From Incurvaria masculella (Eukaryota; Arthropoda; Insecta; Lepidoptera; Incurvariidae), in contig OX335652.1 in the NCBI GenBank assembly GCA_946894095.1, positions 19,987,001 to 20,051,000 on the forward strand: 64,000 nucleotides of DNA, given 5' to 3'. Within the stretch, counting starts at the first letter, position 1. Every line of letters begins with the position of its first letter. The position numbers and the translations under genes were made by a program. The notes beneath the pieces are model-generated. The model saw only the letters and a program-made list of their open reading frames with translations. It was not told the origin of the DNA and ran no database searches. This document shows positions 51,327 to 61,270 of the stretch, piece after piece.

Positions 51327-51619
51327 TAGGGTTCCGTACCCAAAGGGTGAAAACGGAACCCTATTACTAAGCCTCCGCTGTCCGTCCGTCCGTCCGTCCA
51401 TCTGTCACAGGGCTGTATCTCATGAACCGTAATAGGTAGGTAGCTGAAATTTTCACAGAACGCGTATTTATTTTGCCGCTACAACAACAAATAGTTGAAA
51501 TAAAAAAATAAAAAATTAAATGGGGGATCCATACAAATAACGTGATTTTTCTGTGTTAAATCTTGTACGATGGTACGGAACCCTTCGTATGCGAGTCCGA
51601 CTCGCACTTGGCGGTTTTT
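51327..51619 (+). mobile_element. GGGTTCCGTA element, complete copy in tandem
   Basis: TAGGGTTCCGTACCCAAAGG to CGCACTTGGCGGTTTTTA, about 293 bp. It starts where the previous copy ends, so it probably inserted into that copy's T-rich tail. Confidence 0.92.
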
Positions 51620-51679
51620 ATTGGTATAGTCAGCTCAGCTTGGATTTTCACATTATTGTGCCATAGAGGGGTAGCCTTC

Positions 51680-51822
51680 ATAAAGTCCAAAAACAAAGTC
51701 CAATTTGACCCTATGCTTTTTGGACCTTATGAATAATTGAACATTTTGTAATTTGCTAATATTAATAGGAGTTTCGGATTCTGTGGGTTTTGGACCTTGT
51801 GCTTTTTGGATTTTATGATGCG
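51680..51822. repeat. Small palindromic repeat, MITE-like
   Basis: CATAAAGTCCAAAAACAAAG at the left is mirrored by CTTTTTGGATTTTATG at the right, with TTTTTGGACCTTATGAAT in between. No coding capacity. Confidence 0.5.
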
Positions 51823-52354
51823 GTCCCACTCGAAAGAGCCGGTCTAGTCACCGCACAAACGATATTGTCGTACGACGATATCGCATATCTAGCATCTCCC
51901 CTTAATCGGATCCGAGCTGCCGGTAATGTGCGCCCTTGCAGAACATATCTCATTCCCAGGGAGAACATTATTAAGCTAGGTTTACTGTTGAATGCGATAA
52001 GATAAGATTAAATTATTTTATCATTGTTGTTTTTGGCTCTCTATTTTAATGATCTCAAATGGTGGATTTTCAATCAATAGATCCATCAATGGTTACAAAT
52101 AAAATAAACAAAAAAACATACCAATAACGAGGTTGTCTTACTCAAGTGTAAGAGGGAACCTGAGATAACTTAACTAAAATGTGAAGGAGATTTGCATATC
52201 TACACATATTTCTGAAGGCAAAATGTTCCTACTATATGATTTGAATCCAGTACAAGACAGTGTACTTTCCCTATCCTACTTATTAGCTTTTAGTAATGGT
52301 TCTAATCCATTTTAAGTCATTTTAAAGGGTTAATTTGTATATCATTTGTGAACT
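51823..52354. other. Intergenic; 24-bp near-palindrome at 51,860-51,883
   Basis: CGATATTGTCGT followed by ACGACGATATCG is a palindrome with one mismatch pair. It lies in a short G+C-richer stretch. Otherwise nothing is recognised. Confidence 0.4.
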
Positions 52355-52494
52355 AAGGGCTGATTTTTCAATAGTCTGTTAATCAGCCAGATAACATTAG
52401 ACGGATTTATTTACGCCTCTGTTTATCCTTTCTTTATAGTAAGTACTATTAGTCCGATAAGTACTATCTGAGGATTGAAAAATTTGCCCTTAGA
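52355..52494 (+). mobile_element. PIF/Harbinger-like MITE (I family), copy 3, short
   Basis: AAGGGCTGATTTTTCAATAG to GGATTGAAAAATTTGCCCTTA, about 140 bp, internally deleted relative to the 26.9-kb copy. Confidence 0.72.
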
Positions 52495-52625
52495 CTAAGT
52501 GAACGTTGAAAAAAAATCCAGCGGAGTTTCTTGCCAGTTCTTCGCTGGAATCGTTGAACTGGCTAATGATAAAATATGACAAATCCGAGTGCATTTTACT
52601 GTCTATGGATGATGAATGAACAATA
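52495..52625 (-). repeat. Dispersed repeat (J family), copy 5
   Basis: GACTAAGTGAACGTTGAAAA, CCAGCGGAGTTTCTTGCC, AGTTCTTCGCTGG and ATATGACAAATCCGAGTGC. Reverse orientation to the 33.4-kb copy. Confidence 0.65.
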
Positions 52626-52900
52626 AAACAATTAATATTTATTTATTTTCACACAAAACAGGTAGGTTACTATCCAGATCTATCATTAACAGGTAGCATT
52701 TTTTTTCCTACTCTGTCTTTAAAGATCTACATATTTGCAATGTGCAACCTACAAAAGAGTTTCAATTCTGTGTAGTAGGGTGAAACCGACAGAAAGCAAC
52801 AATTTTAATATTCCGGGAGGTCACGAAATTTTTGGTCACGATAAGGTTAATGGCTGAATCTGGGTTCACATGTTAGAGACCAACCCTCTGATGCGAAATA

Positions 52901-54183
52901 TAGGTCGGGGAAAAAGTCTTTTCGCATTATAGTATGTATGAACTTGTAATAAAATCTCTTTGGCTATACTATTTGTATCTGGCTGGTTTTGGTATCATTT
53001 AAAATTTAAATGATAAAGAACATAATTCCAAATTAAAATTAGGAAAATGTGTGATTCTCATTTGTTTTTCGTACTGTCAAAATGAGTGAATCTAATGAAG
53101 AAATTCGATACATTTTAAAATTTTACTACAAAAAAGGTAAAAATGCAACGCAAGCCGCGAAAAAAATTTGCGATGTTTATGGACCTAGTGCAGTGTCTGT
53201 GAGAGTAGCACAAATTTGGTTTAAGCGTTTTCAATCCGGAAATTTTGATGTCAAAGATGCACGTCGCTCTGGTCGCCCTATTACGGATAAAATGGATGCC
53301 ATTTTTGAAAAAGTGGAGCAAGATCGGCATATCAGTAGTTACGACGTAGCTGAAGAACTAGGAATTGACCACAAAACAGTTTTGGCGCATTTGAAAAAAA
53401 CTGGGTACACAAAAAAGCTCGATATTTGGGTACCTCACGAGCTCACTGAAAGAAACCTAATGAACCGTGTACTCATTTGTGATTCTTTATTACGACGTAA
53501 TGAAACCGAACCATTTTTGAAGAAGCTGATAACTGGTGATGAAAAGTGGATCACGTACGACAAGAACGTGCGAAAAAGGTCGTGGTCAAAGGCCGGTCAA
53601 GCTTCACAGACTGTGGCGAAACCCGGGTTAACTCGCAACGAGGTGATGCTGTGTGTGTGGTGGGATTGGAAGGGCATTATTCATTATGAGCTGTTACCAC
53701 CAGGCAGGACCATCGATTCTGAACTCTACTGCGAACAACTGATGAGATTAAAGCAAGAAGTTGAGAGAAAGCGGCCGGAATTAATCAACAGAAGGGGTGT
53801 GGTTTTTCATCATGATAACGCTAGACCTCACACATCTTTAGCCACTCAGCAAAAACTAAGAGAGTTTGGCTGGGAGGTGTTAATGCATCCGCCGTATAGT
53901 CCTGACCTTGCACCTTCAGATTTCCACCTGTTTAGGTCTCTTCAGAATTCTTTAGGCAGTGTCAGGTTAACATCACGAGAGGACTGCCAAAACCACTTGT
54001 CGCGGTATATTGATCAGAAGTCCCAATATTTCTATAGCAATGGGATCATGTCCCTACCTACAAGATGGCAAAAAGTTATCGAACAAAATGGTACCTACAT
54101 ACTTTAGTTAAATGTAAATAAACCATATTAAAAAATGTTTTGAATTTTCTTAAAAAATGCGAAGAAACTTTTTCCCCAACCTA
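52901..54183 (+). mobile_element. Complete mariner transposon, 1,283 bp
   Basis: Inverted ends of 28 bp, TAGGTCGGGGAAAAAGTC at the left against (reversed) TAGGTTGGGGAAAAAGTT at the right, match at 25 of 28 positions. TA lies at 52,899-52,900 and 54,184-54,185. The other MITE copies read AAATATGTNGGT through this point, which confirms a TA-targeted insertion. The only gene is the transposase. Size and structure are those of typical insect mariners. A diverged 5' part of a second member lies at 55,538-55,780. Confidence 0.95.
53082..54107 (+). CDS. Mariner transposase, intact 341-residue ORF
   Basis: This is the cut-and-paste transposase of the mariner element, acting in the nucleus on the 28-bp inverted ends and inserting at TA. 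Residues about 1-60 and 66-115 form the two helix-turn-helix DNA-binding regions, linked by RRSGRP (61-66). WVPHEL is at 116-121, the conserved mariner linker motif. The catalytic triad is visible: D153 in TGDEKW, D245 in HHDNARPH and D280 in YSPDLAPSD, with 34 residues between the last two, i.e. the D,D34D mariner signature. The length of 341 is within the usual 340-350 range, with no stop or frameshift. The start ATG at 53,082 follows a 181-bp 5' UTR and the stop is TAG. It has no host neighbours; it lies within a MITE. The copy may be active, but the three end mismatches and any amino-acid changes at critical sites cannot be judged by eye. Confidence 0.97.
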   Translation: MSESNEEIRYILKFYYKKGKNATQAAKKICDVYGPSAVSVRVAQIWFKRFQSGNFDVKDARRSGRPITDKMDAIFEKVEQDRHISSYDVAEELGIDHKTVLAHLKKTGYTKKLDIWVPHELTERNLMNRVLICDSLLRRNETEPFLKKLITGDEKWITYDKNVRKRSWSKAGQASQTVAKPGLTRNEVMLCVWWDWKGIIHYELLPPGRTIDSELYCEQLMRLKQEVERKRPELINRRGVVFHHDNARPHTSLATQQKLREFGWEVLMHPPYSPDLAPSDFHLFRSLQNSLGSVRLTSREDCQNHLSRYIDQKSQYFYSNGIMSLPTRWQKVIEQNGTYIL

Positions 54184-54960
54184 TATGTCGGTCTGCCTGC
54201 GCCAAGTGGTTGCGTTATCTAGATTGGCTATATAAAATAGATGTTAGCATGTAGCTGCTGATGAATATACTGTTTGTCTAGAAATATTGTAACCTATTAA
54301 TTACACACCAATATCTATATAATAAGTTCTTCAATTACATACTTAAATATACCTAAAGTTATATCTGTTACCTAAATCCCCTATAACTACGAAATTCAAC
54401 CAAAAATTTGTTTAGTTTTGATATTACTGAGTACGTATGTACTGATACTTTCATGCTGAATTATTTGCAGCCATTTACCTCATCATATATTTTTCTTGTA
54501 ACGATAAATAGTTTTTCAGGGGCCTTTTCTAGGCAACGCAACCACTTAGCGCAGGCAGACCGACACATTTAGCTTCAGAGGGTTGGTCTTTATCCTGTGA
54601 ACCCAGTTTCAGCCATTTACGTTATCGTTACCATTTTTGTCGCGACCTCCTAGTCTATAATGTGAACTGCGAATAATTGCTATCGACTCTGAGAAGTTTA
54701 GTGTCAAATGGGCTGCTTTGTGTCATTGAGCATTTTAGACTAGAGTTCTATTATTCGTGGGTGTTAATGGAATTTATTCGTGGTATGCGTGAAAGAGTAC
54801 ATAAGCTAGGGTGTGTATGTGTGTGTGTTTATGAGTATTGTAATGGTTATGATGTGTGTATGTATATGTGTAAGAGCCAGTTATTGGTTATCGGTGTATA
54901 TAAAAATGTTAGTATGTGATATAATGTATAAGTGTGTGTATTAACATGAAATTTATTTAT

Positions 54961-55537
54961 AAATTTATTTATTTAAACTTTTACCGGAAATCTTAACATA
55001 AAATACCAAAGGCGGAAATGTCTAAGTTTAATCAAGCTGTTTCATGAAGTCTGAAAAAAAATGTTTTTTGTTCAGCAAAAAGACGAGCTTATAACATTTC
55101 AGGCAATAAATTAAAATGGTTAAAAAACATTTAATCAAAATACAATTGCCAAATAAATTATGTAGTATCCATAATTCATTACACAGCCGATGTCTTCTTT
55201 TTTTTTTTGCCTGGCAACATCAGAACACCAAAGGCAAATTTAAATTCTTTTTCTCTCTTTTTCATTAAAACGCAATCCTATTAATGTTTTTTTGCATTTA
55301 ACTGAAATTAATTAAAATAGGTTTACTTTCCCTTCATCTTTTGTTAATTCGAGTGGTGAAGGAATAAGAGGAAATAAAATCTGGAAATAAATTTCCCGCT
55401 TTCATTTTTGCAGATTCAATGAGCCTTGTTGAAAAATTCATCGCATCCAATAAAATGGGGCATACCGTACAGCAATTTGCATCTTAAGTAATATTTACAT
55501 TTTAAAACTAATGGGAAGCACTTATTGATTTAAATTG
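54961..55537. other. Intergenic sequence, nothing recognised
   Basis: A+T-rich with a poly-T tract at 55,199-55,208. Confidence 0.4.
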
Positions 55538-55780
55538 TAGGTCAGGGAAAAAGCCTTTTTGTAAATAGTGTGTATAAACTTGCAATAAAGTATCTTTGGC
55601 TGTACTATTTGTATCTGGCTAGTTTTGGTGATATTAAATTAAATAAATTTAGTGATAGTAAAATGTAATATTTTAAAATATGTAAGAAACCAGTTGTTTC
55701 CCGCTATTTTTAATTTATTTTCTTTGTGTCAAAATAAGCGAATCTAATAAATAAATTGGATATATTTTTCAATAAACTTT
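55538..55780 (+). pseudogene. Mariner relic, 5' end of the same family
   Basis: TAGGTCAGGGAAAAAGCCTT, CTTGCAATAAAGTATCTTTGG, TACTATTTGTATCTGGCTAG and GTCAAAATAAGCGAATCTAA line up with the first about 210 bp of the 52.9-kb mariner, including the region of the start codon, which is changed (ATGAGT to ATAAGC). It breaks off after about 240 bp. Much older than the intact element. Confidence 0.75.
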
Positions 55781-56265
55781 TCTGAGGGATGAAGAGTGGG
55801 GTAAAATCGGTCAGTTTTTCGCTATACTTTAACGCGTTTAGAGACATGGAGATATTTCCTTTTAACTCTACATTATATACATGACGGCATTAAAGCTACA
55901 TTTTCAATAGATGATTTCGCTCATTTTCATTATGTCTAAACTAAGCTTAGGTAACCCACATCTTCGGGTCCCGGCAGGTAAGGGATCATTTCTCATCCAA
56001 TCCGCACTGACCTCAGGGGTATTGCTAACCTCGCTCACCGGTCAGCCCACTGTAATAATACCCTAATGGATATTGAAACGCTTGTATTGATTGACTATTA
56101 GTTAAAGTTTCTTTGGATTAATTTTTCATTTGACTTGAAATTTATTTTTGCAATTGGACTACTTTTCTTTGGACAGTTTCGCGTACGTTTTCAATCAAGG
56201 GAATGCACCGCTTGGTAGATTTTCGGTATATTGGCAGGTAGGTACCGCACATTTTTTCTCCATGC
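55781..56265. other. Intergenic sequence, nothing recognised
   Basis: 55,955-56,060 (GGTAACCCACATCTTCGGG, ACCGGTCAGCCCACTG) is less A+T-rich and may be a LINE or SINE piece that I cannot place. Confidence 0.35.
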
Positions 56266-56755
56266 TATACACGGTGTTAACCCAAGTAGGCGACATTCCC
56301 GAAAGGGGGTTGTTTTGGGTCACATATTGATGCCGAAAAAGTAGGTTTTTTTTTTGTTTTGACCTTTGGTTTTAAAATTTTCGATTTCTAATACTAGTAT
56401 GAAAACATAATATTTCGTAATAGGAACCGCACTGCATTAAGAAAAAGTTCTAAAGTAGGATTTTTTTTAAATAAATGTGAAAATTTACATTCGGATCGAC
56501 GCAATAAAATTGGCGGCGGCGCGCAGTCAGCTGCGAGACAGCAAACGCGTGACCTTGGCAGTGGCGCGTACACAACGCGCGCTTACACCATTCCAAAGGG
56601 AAATAGTCGCTGAGGTAAAAGTTTGGATTAAATCTGCAATTTTTTTTAGTATTTTAGATTAAATTTTTAAATACCACAAAATGATCAGTATATGAAATAG
56701 TTAAATAATCGGTATTAAAATAGATATGTCGCAAAAAAAAATAACACCGTGTATA
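56266..56755. mobile_element. DNA-transposon-like element with TATACACGGTGTTA ends
   Basis: Perfect 14-bp inverted ends at 56,266-56,279 and 56,742-56,755, enclosing 462 bp. The interior has an A+T-rich left part and a G+C-rich core at 56,495-56,600 (GGCGGCGGCGCGCAGTCAGC). It encodes no transposase. Because the ends begin TATA, the duplication could be TA or TATA. Superfamily not assigned. Confidence 0.7.
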
Positions 56756-57194
56756 ACATCATATTATTTATTTTTGCTACCTTACGTGCTTTCAGGATAT
56801 CCCTAACGTTAGTTTTAGAGAAAAGGTTTTTTTCTCGTTACGTTGCGTTTAGCGTTGCGTCGTTGCTTGTACGTTTGTAAATATTTAATTAATTAGTTTA
56901 TGGTAGTGTCTCATATTTTTTTTATTAGTTGTTGTAATTAATTAACACACTTAAAATCTTACAAAAAACACCACAAACACCCTCTCACACACACTTACAC
57001 ACCCTCACCCTAATCCAGTCCCACCCTTTAATGAAAACCGTTTCACTTCATTTAATTTATATTTATGAAAACTTTTAAGGCTTATTTTTCATGTTATGTT
57101 TTTTTTTCTGTATATTAATAAAAAAATCGGTAACTACATAATAATTTTCGTTGTTCAATATAGATTAATCACAACGGCATTTAATAAAAAAATA
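56756..57194. other. Intergenic sequence, nothing recognised
   Basis: A CA-rich stretch at 56,970-57,010 (CACCCTCTCACACACACTTA) recalls the F family. No gene. Confidence 0.38.
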
Positions 57195-57380
57195 TGCACA
57201 TTCTTTTATTTCTTTCGCCTGTTATTTGATTTGCTTTAGATTTTTCATGTAAACCAGAACGTGTGGACACAGATATTTATTGTCGAATATTAGATACCAA
57301 ATATCAAGCAAATTGAAACAGTGTTTTTCAAATGATTAATAAACTACGTTTGTATGGGGAACATAGCTAACAGACCGTTC
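57195..57380 (-). mobile_element. TTAA-type MITE (C family), truncated copy
   Basis: TTGATTTGCTTTAGATTTTTC, TACCAAATATCAAGCAAATTG, AACTACGTTTGTATGGGGAAC and the end before TTAA (57,381-57,384) match one arm of the 23.2-kb copy in inverse. The other arm is missing. Confidence 0.72.
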
Positions 57381-57384
57381 TTAA

Positions 57385-58140
57385 GAGGGAGACCTCGAGT
57401 TGAAAACGTCTTAAAAGTACCCGAGGCGATGCTGTGTACCAGAAAAACATTAAAATTCCAGCACAAAGCTTCCTCACACGTGCGTTGTGCAGCGCGCTTG
57501 CAGCGGCCATATTGAATATCTGTGGAGGGAGCTGAATAAAGTTTCAACTACCAGCCGTCTCGTGCCAACTCTATCGCGCACGACTGCTTTCGGCTCCAAT
57601 GCTTGATTTTCAAACAGTTTTGGTACTCTACTGTACCGAAGGCTTGCCAAAACGATGCACGTTCTTATGAAAAATATTTTATTGTTTTATTGACATCACG
57701 TACATTTTATCTATCAAAAGTTTTCTGGACTCATGTTTTCTTGAGTGATTTCCAAAAATGTATGACACGTCTCCTTGTATCAGAGATTAAATTGGTTTGA
57801 ATGTCTGTGTTTTGTGATATTATCGTTTGATTAATTAAAGATAATGAAATTTATATTACCATAGAAAATAATAAGCTATTTTAATTTCTAGATATATCTT
57901 AAATTCAAATATAGTTAGACCATCAATGCATCTATCATCTTTTAAAAATTAAAAATAAAATAAGTTAAAATAAAAAATATATACTTATTTTAATAAATTA
58001 AAAATGTATAATTTTTTTTTTAAATAAAATATGGGTTCACTTATACCGTTATGGAACAGAATGCACTCAGGTGTTATCACGCCCTTAAATGCCTAATAAT
58101 GCTTTAGTCTCACGGCATGTTACATGACGGTCATCGTTGA
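57385..58140. other. Intergenic sequence, nothing recognised
   Basis: 57,400-57,600 is G+C-richer and possibly single-copy; the remainder is A+T-rich. Confidence 0.38.
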
Positions 58141-58143
58141 TAA

Positions 58144-58703
58144 TATTCCGGGAGGTCACGACATTTTTGGTCACGATAAGGTAAATGGCTGAATCTGGGT
58201 TCACACGTTAGAGACCAACCCTCTGATGCTAAATATGTCGGTGTGCCCGTGCCAAGTGGTTGCGTTATCTACATTGGCTATATAAAATAGATGCTGGTAT
58301 GTACCTACTGAAGAATATACTGATTATCTGGAAACATTGATACCTATTAATTATGCAACAATAACCAGACGGTTTCTTAATTAAATACTTAAATATACCT
58401 AAAGTTATATCTGTATCCTAAATCGCCTATAACTACTAAATGCAACCAAAGATTTGTTTAGTTTTTGTATTGCTAAGCAAGTATGTACTGATACTTTCAT
58501 GCTTCGTCATTTGCATCTATTTACCTTATCAGATGGATTGTTTGTCACCATAACTACTTATTCAGGCGCCTTATCTACGTAACGCAACCACTTGGAACAG
58601 GCAGACTGACACATTTACCTTCACAGGGTTGTACTTTATCCCTTGAACCCAGTTTCAGCCATTTACGTTATCGTTACCATTTTTGTCGCGACCTCCTAGT
58701 CTA
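58144..58703 (+). mobile_element. Long-TIR MITE (H family), copy 4, uninterrupted, 560 bp
   Basis: TATTCCGGGAGGTCACGACA to GCGACCTCCTAGTCTA, with TAA at 58,141-58,143 and 58,704-58,706. It is the reference copy for the family: arms of about 140 bp and an A+T-rich centre, no gene. Confidence 0.92.
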
Positions 58704-58706
58704 TAA

Positions 58707-58805
58707 CGTGGTTGTCTCACAGCAACGATGATATCTTCAGTAAAGGCAATTTTTGGACGTCCTCTACGAGGTTTGTCAGTAATGCTGGTAGTAGTATATC
58801 AGGCT
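58707..58805 (-). pseudogene. Mariner-like transposase relic
   Basis: One minus-strand frame reads TDKPRRGRPKIAFTEDIIVA then VRQ. GRP followed by a T-E-x-I-x-x-V helix is the linker between the two DNA-binding regions of Mos1-like mariner transposases. Only about 30 codons are convincing, and the rest of the gene is not found. Confidence 0.42.
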
Positions 58806-59202
58806 ACATGAATACTGAAACCAGCTCCTCGAAAACAATATTTACATAAAAGGCATGTTACTCTTCTTTGAAAGCTGTGACCTCGAAAAATATTGCACGA
58901 ATAATTTTCTTAGAGAAATTCGTATTTGTACGCGCAACTTGACAGCTTTCAAATGACGCCGTGACTAGACGATTTCAATTATTCCATATCTTTCAATTGT
59001 TTCGAGCTTGTATATCCATTAAAAAATATTCGAACTCTGTACGGTTCTATTATTCAAAATCTTCGGGAAATATATTACGACCAGACTTAAAAGGCATTCT
59101 TGTATACATTCTGGAAAGATTAACCAAGGTTAGAAGACAGTTAATTATTGAGCCAAACTCATGAAAATGGAGAAAATATTTCTTGCCTGAGTTTGGGTCA
59201 CT
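58806..59202. other. Intergenic sequence, nothing recognised
   Basis: GAAAGCTGTGACCTCG at 58,870 and GACAGCTTTCAAATGACG at 58,941 form a weak inverted pair. A 67-codon frame (58,961-59,164) has no motif. Confidence 0.35.
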
Positions 59203-59206
59203 TTAA

Positions 59207-59567
59207 GGCCGTTCCTACCCATATAAAGTTGTTTGCACACATAACGCAAAAAGTATTGCACTTTAAGCCACGAATTAATAATAAAAGTTTAATATAGTCA
59301 TATTACTTGCAGCGAAAACAATTTCACAATTTTAGGATTATTGGTTTTGTTACAATTTATTTAAATACGATTTTTATTTAACAGCGCCATCTAACGGTGT
59401 AAAACTTCTAATCGGCAATTACAACGAAACCATTAAACCTGAAATTGTGAATATGTTTTCGCTGCAACTACTATGGCTATATTTAATATTTTTGACGAAT
59501 TCGTGCCTTAAAATGCAATACTTTTTGCGTTCTGTGTAAAAAAAACATTGTATGGGTCGGAACATCC
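59207..59567 (-). mobile_element. TTAA-type palindromic MITE (B family), copy 3, 361 bp
   Basis: TTAA lies at 59,203-59,206 and 59,568-59,571. It is the reverse complement of the 19.8-kb copy and of the same length, with the same long inverted arms. Confidence 0.92.
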
Positions 59568-59571
59568 TTAA

Positions 59572-60640
59572 GTGGATAGGGAATAGAGGACTTTCTGCGT
59601 GACATCCAAACACGGCTCATCAATAATTCGGCCGAATTAATGAAGGTGGAAACGATCCCAGTACAAATTAATTCCCCGTCAATTAGGGCCCGAATAGCCG
59701 AAATCTTTTCACTTCGTGCTACGCAGGTTTAATTAGAAAACCACAAGACATTACACTGTCCTCACGGGTTTTGGTTTTTCTGTGAATGAATGAATTTAGT
59801 TTTATTTCCAATCAAAGTGTCTTGTATACAATTTCATGATTTTGGTTTAATATAATTTTAATCGGTAATAGTGCGCGGAGATGACGGTTATAATTTTTTT
59901 GTAGATATATATATTTTTGTAAAGGGATTCAAAGATTAAAAGAGTTTATTTGTGATTTGAGTTTTGTACCTTCTATCACATCGTTAATACCATATATACC
60001 ATTTATTTTTTATTTGAATAGCATTATTTTTACCTAATCGAATTATACCCATGTAAAGTTGCATGGGTATAATTTGTTTTGTTATAATCAGCATTGTTAA
60101 CAGTAGTTCTTATAAGACACACCTGGTTTAGTTTAATAATTACAATATAATAAATGAGATTGTTGATATAAATTTAATTAATTGTTAATTAAAATAAAAA
60201 TAAAAATGTACACAGGTAATTATATAATTCTACAACATATTTGCATCCAAATTAATATATAAAATTTCAAAAAGGCATCCAATAAACTTATAACATTTAT
60301 GGATTTAATATTCAAATTAAAATATAAAAATAATTAAAAACTTTGTAACATCAAAAAATATTAAATTTACGTCAAACACATTTTTAAATTAACTATACTG
60401 AATATACACTGAACACATATTAAGGTTAAGAAATAATTATTGAGAATAGTAAGAAAGCGAGCATGATCACAAATAAAAAACCAACAACCACGAGCAGAGT
60501 TACGTGACATCAATAGCACCACTGCTTCTACCTTTCCCCAGCTGTACGACTACATACTTCGAATGTACCTACCCCTCTCCCCCCGCTGCCTAGCCGCCAA
60601 CTCTCCTGCACTGCCCTACTACGTACCTAACGATGAGTCG
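59572..60640. other. Intergenic sequence, nothing recognised
   Basis: Very A+T-rich. TAATTATACCCATG and CATGGGTATAATT at 60,043-60,075 form a perfect-looking inverted pair (13-14 bp arms, short loop). C-rich at 60,560-60,620. Confidence 0.4.
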
Positions 60641-61270
60641 TATTCACTGCGTATAATATTCACAACGTATAATCTTATTTTTTTCCAAAAAATTAAAACC
60701 ATGCATATCGTATAATAGTCACAACGTATAATGTTATACGTTGTGCATGAGTTTTAAAATAAAATCAACTCTTTGCATCATGCAGAACGTCTAATAGTCA
60801 CAACGTATAATATTCCGAACATGAATTCACAAAAAAAGAAAACCATGCAGAACGTATAATATGCCAAGAAGCACTGCATAAAGCGCCCTAATAACGATAC
60901 ATTTAAGGCTGAAATTGCTACGAGTCGATATTTGTTGAAGAGTAACAATTTGCTACAACGCTAATTGAGACGGTCGAAAAGTCGCGTGCGAGTATACGCT
61001 TTAAAAGTATATTCACAAGGGCGCTTATCGTATGAAAAGTTTTTGGATTATATGATATGCATGGTTTTCTTTTTTTGTTAAATAAAGATCATAACATTAT
61101 ACGTTGTGACTATTATACGTTATGCATGGAGAAATAAGTAATTTTATTTTTTAAACTTATTCATGCACTACGTATAATATTATACGATCTGCCGATTATA
61201 CGTTGTGCATGGTTTTAAAATTTTGTTAAAATATGACATTATACGATCTGCATATAAGACGTTCTGCCGT
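60641..61270. mobile_element. Foldback-like element built of repeated ACGTATAAT/ATTATACGT motifs
   Basis: The left block (60,650-60,860) holds mainly CACAACGTATAAT and related words, and the right block (61,085-61,260) mainly their reverse complements (ATTATACGTTGTG), with CATGCA and CATGG between units, about a dozen in all. At 60,720-60,745 two 12-bp arms CACAACGTATAA/TTATACGTTGTG face each other across 2 bp. No coding sequence. The element class is unknown; large foldback elements with internally repetitive arms are the nearest analogy. Confidence 0.6.
60881..61026. mobile_element. 146-bp MITE-like insert at the centre of the foldback element
   Basis: Perfect AAGCGCCCT / AGGGCGCTT ends. 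Inside, ATTGCTACGAG, AACAATTTGCTACAACG recur, and none of the ACGTATAAT motifs is present, so it is probably a separate insertion. Confidence 0.5.

Larger units (their letters stand above)
52809..54657 (+). mobile_element. Long-TIR MITE (H family), copy 3, containing a mariner
   Basis: TATTCCGGGAGGTCACG to GCGACCTCCTAGTCTA. The TAA duplication is at 52,806-52,808 and 54,658-54,660. Without the mariner and its TA duplication the element is 564 bp. The arms carry AATGGCTGAATCTGGGTTCA and, in reverse, AATGGCTGAAACTGGGTTCA. Confidence 0.88.
52634..54918 (+). repeat. Dispersed repeat (E family), interrupted by a MITE that contains a mariner
   Basis: The left part 52,634-52,808 and right part 54,658-54,918 rejoin to match 9,101-9,520. 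At 9.28 kb the sequence AGCAACAGTTTTTAATGTGA is continuous, while here AGCAACAATTTTAA and TAATGTGAACTG are separated by 1,849 bp with TAA on both sides. Confidence 0.82.
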
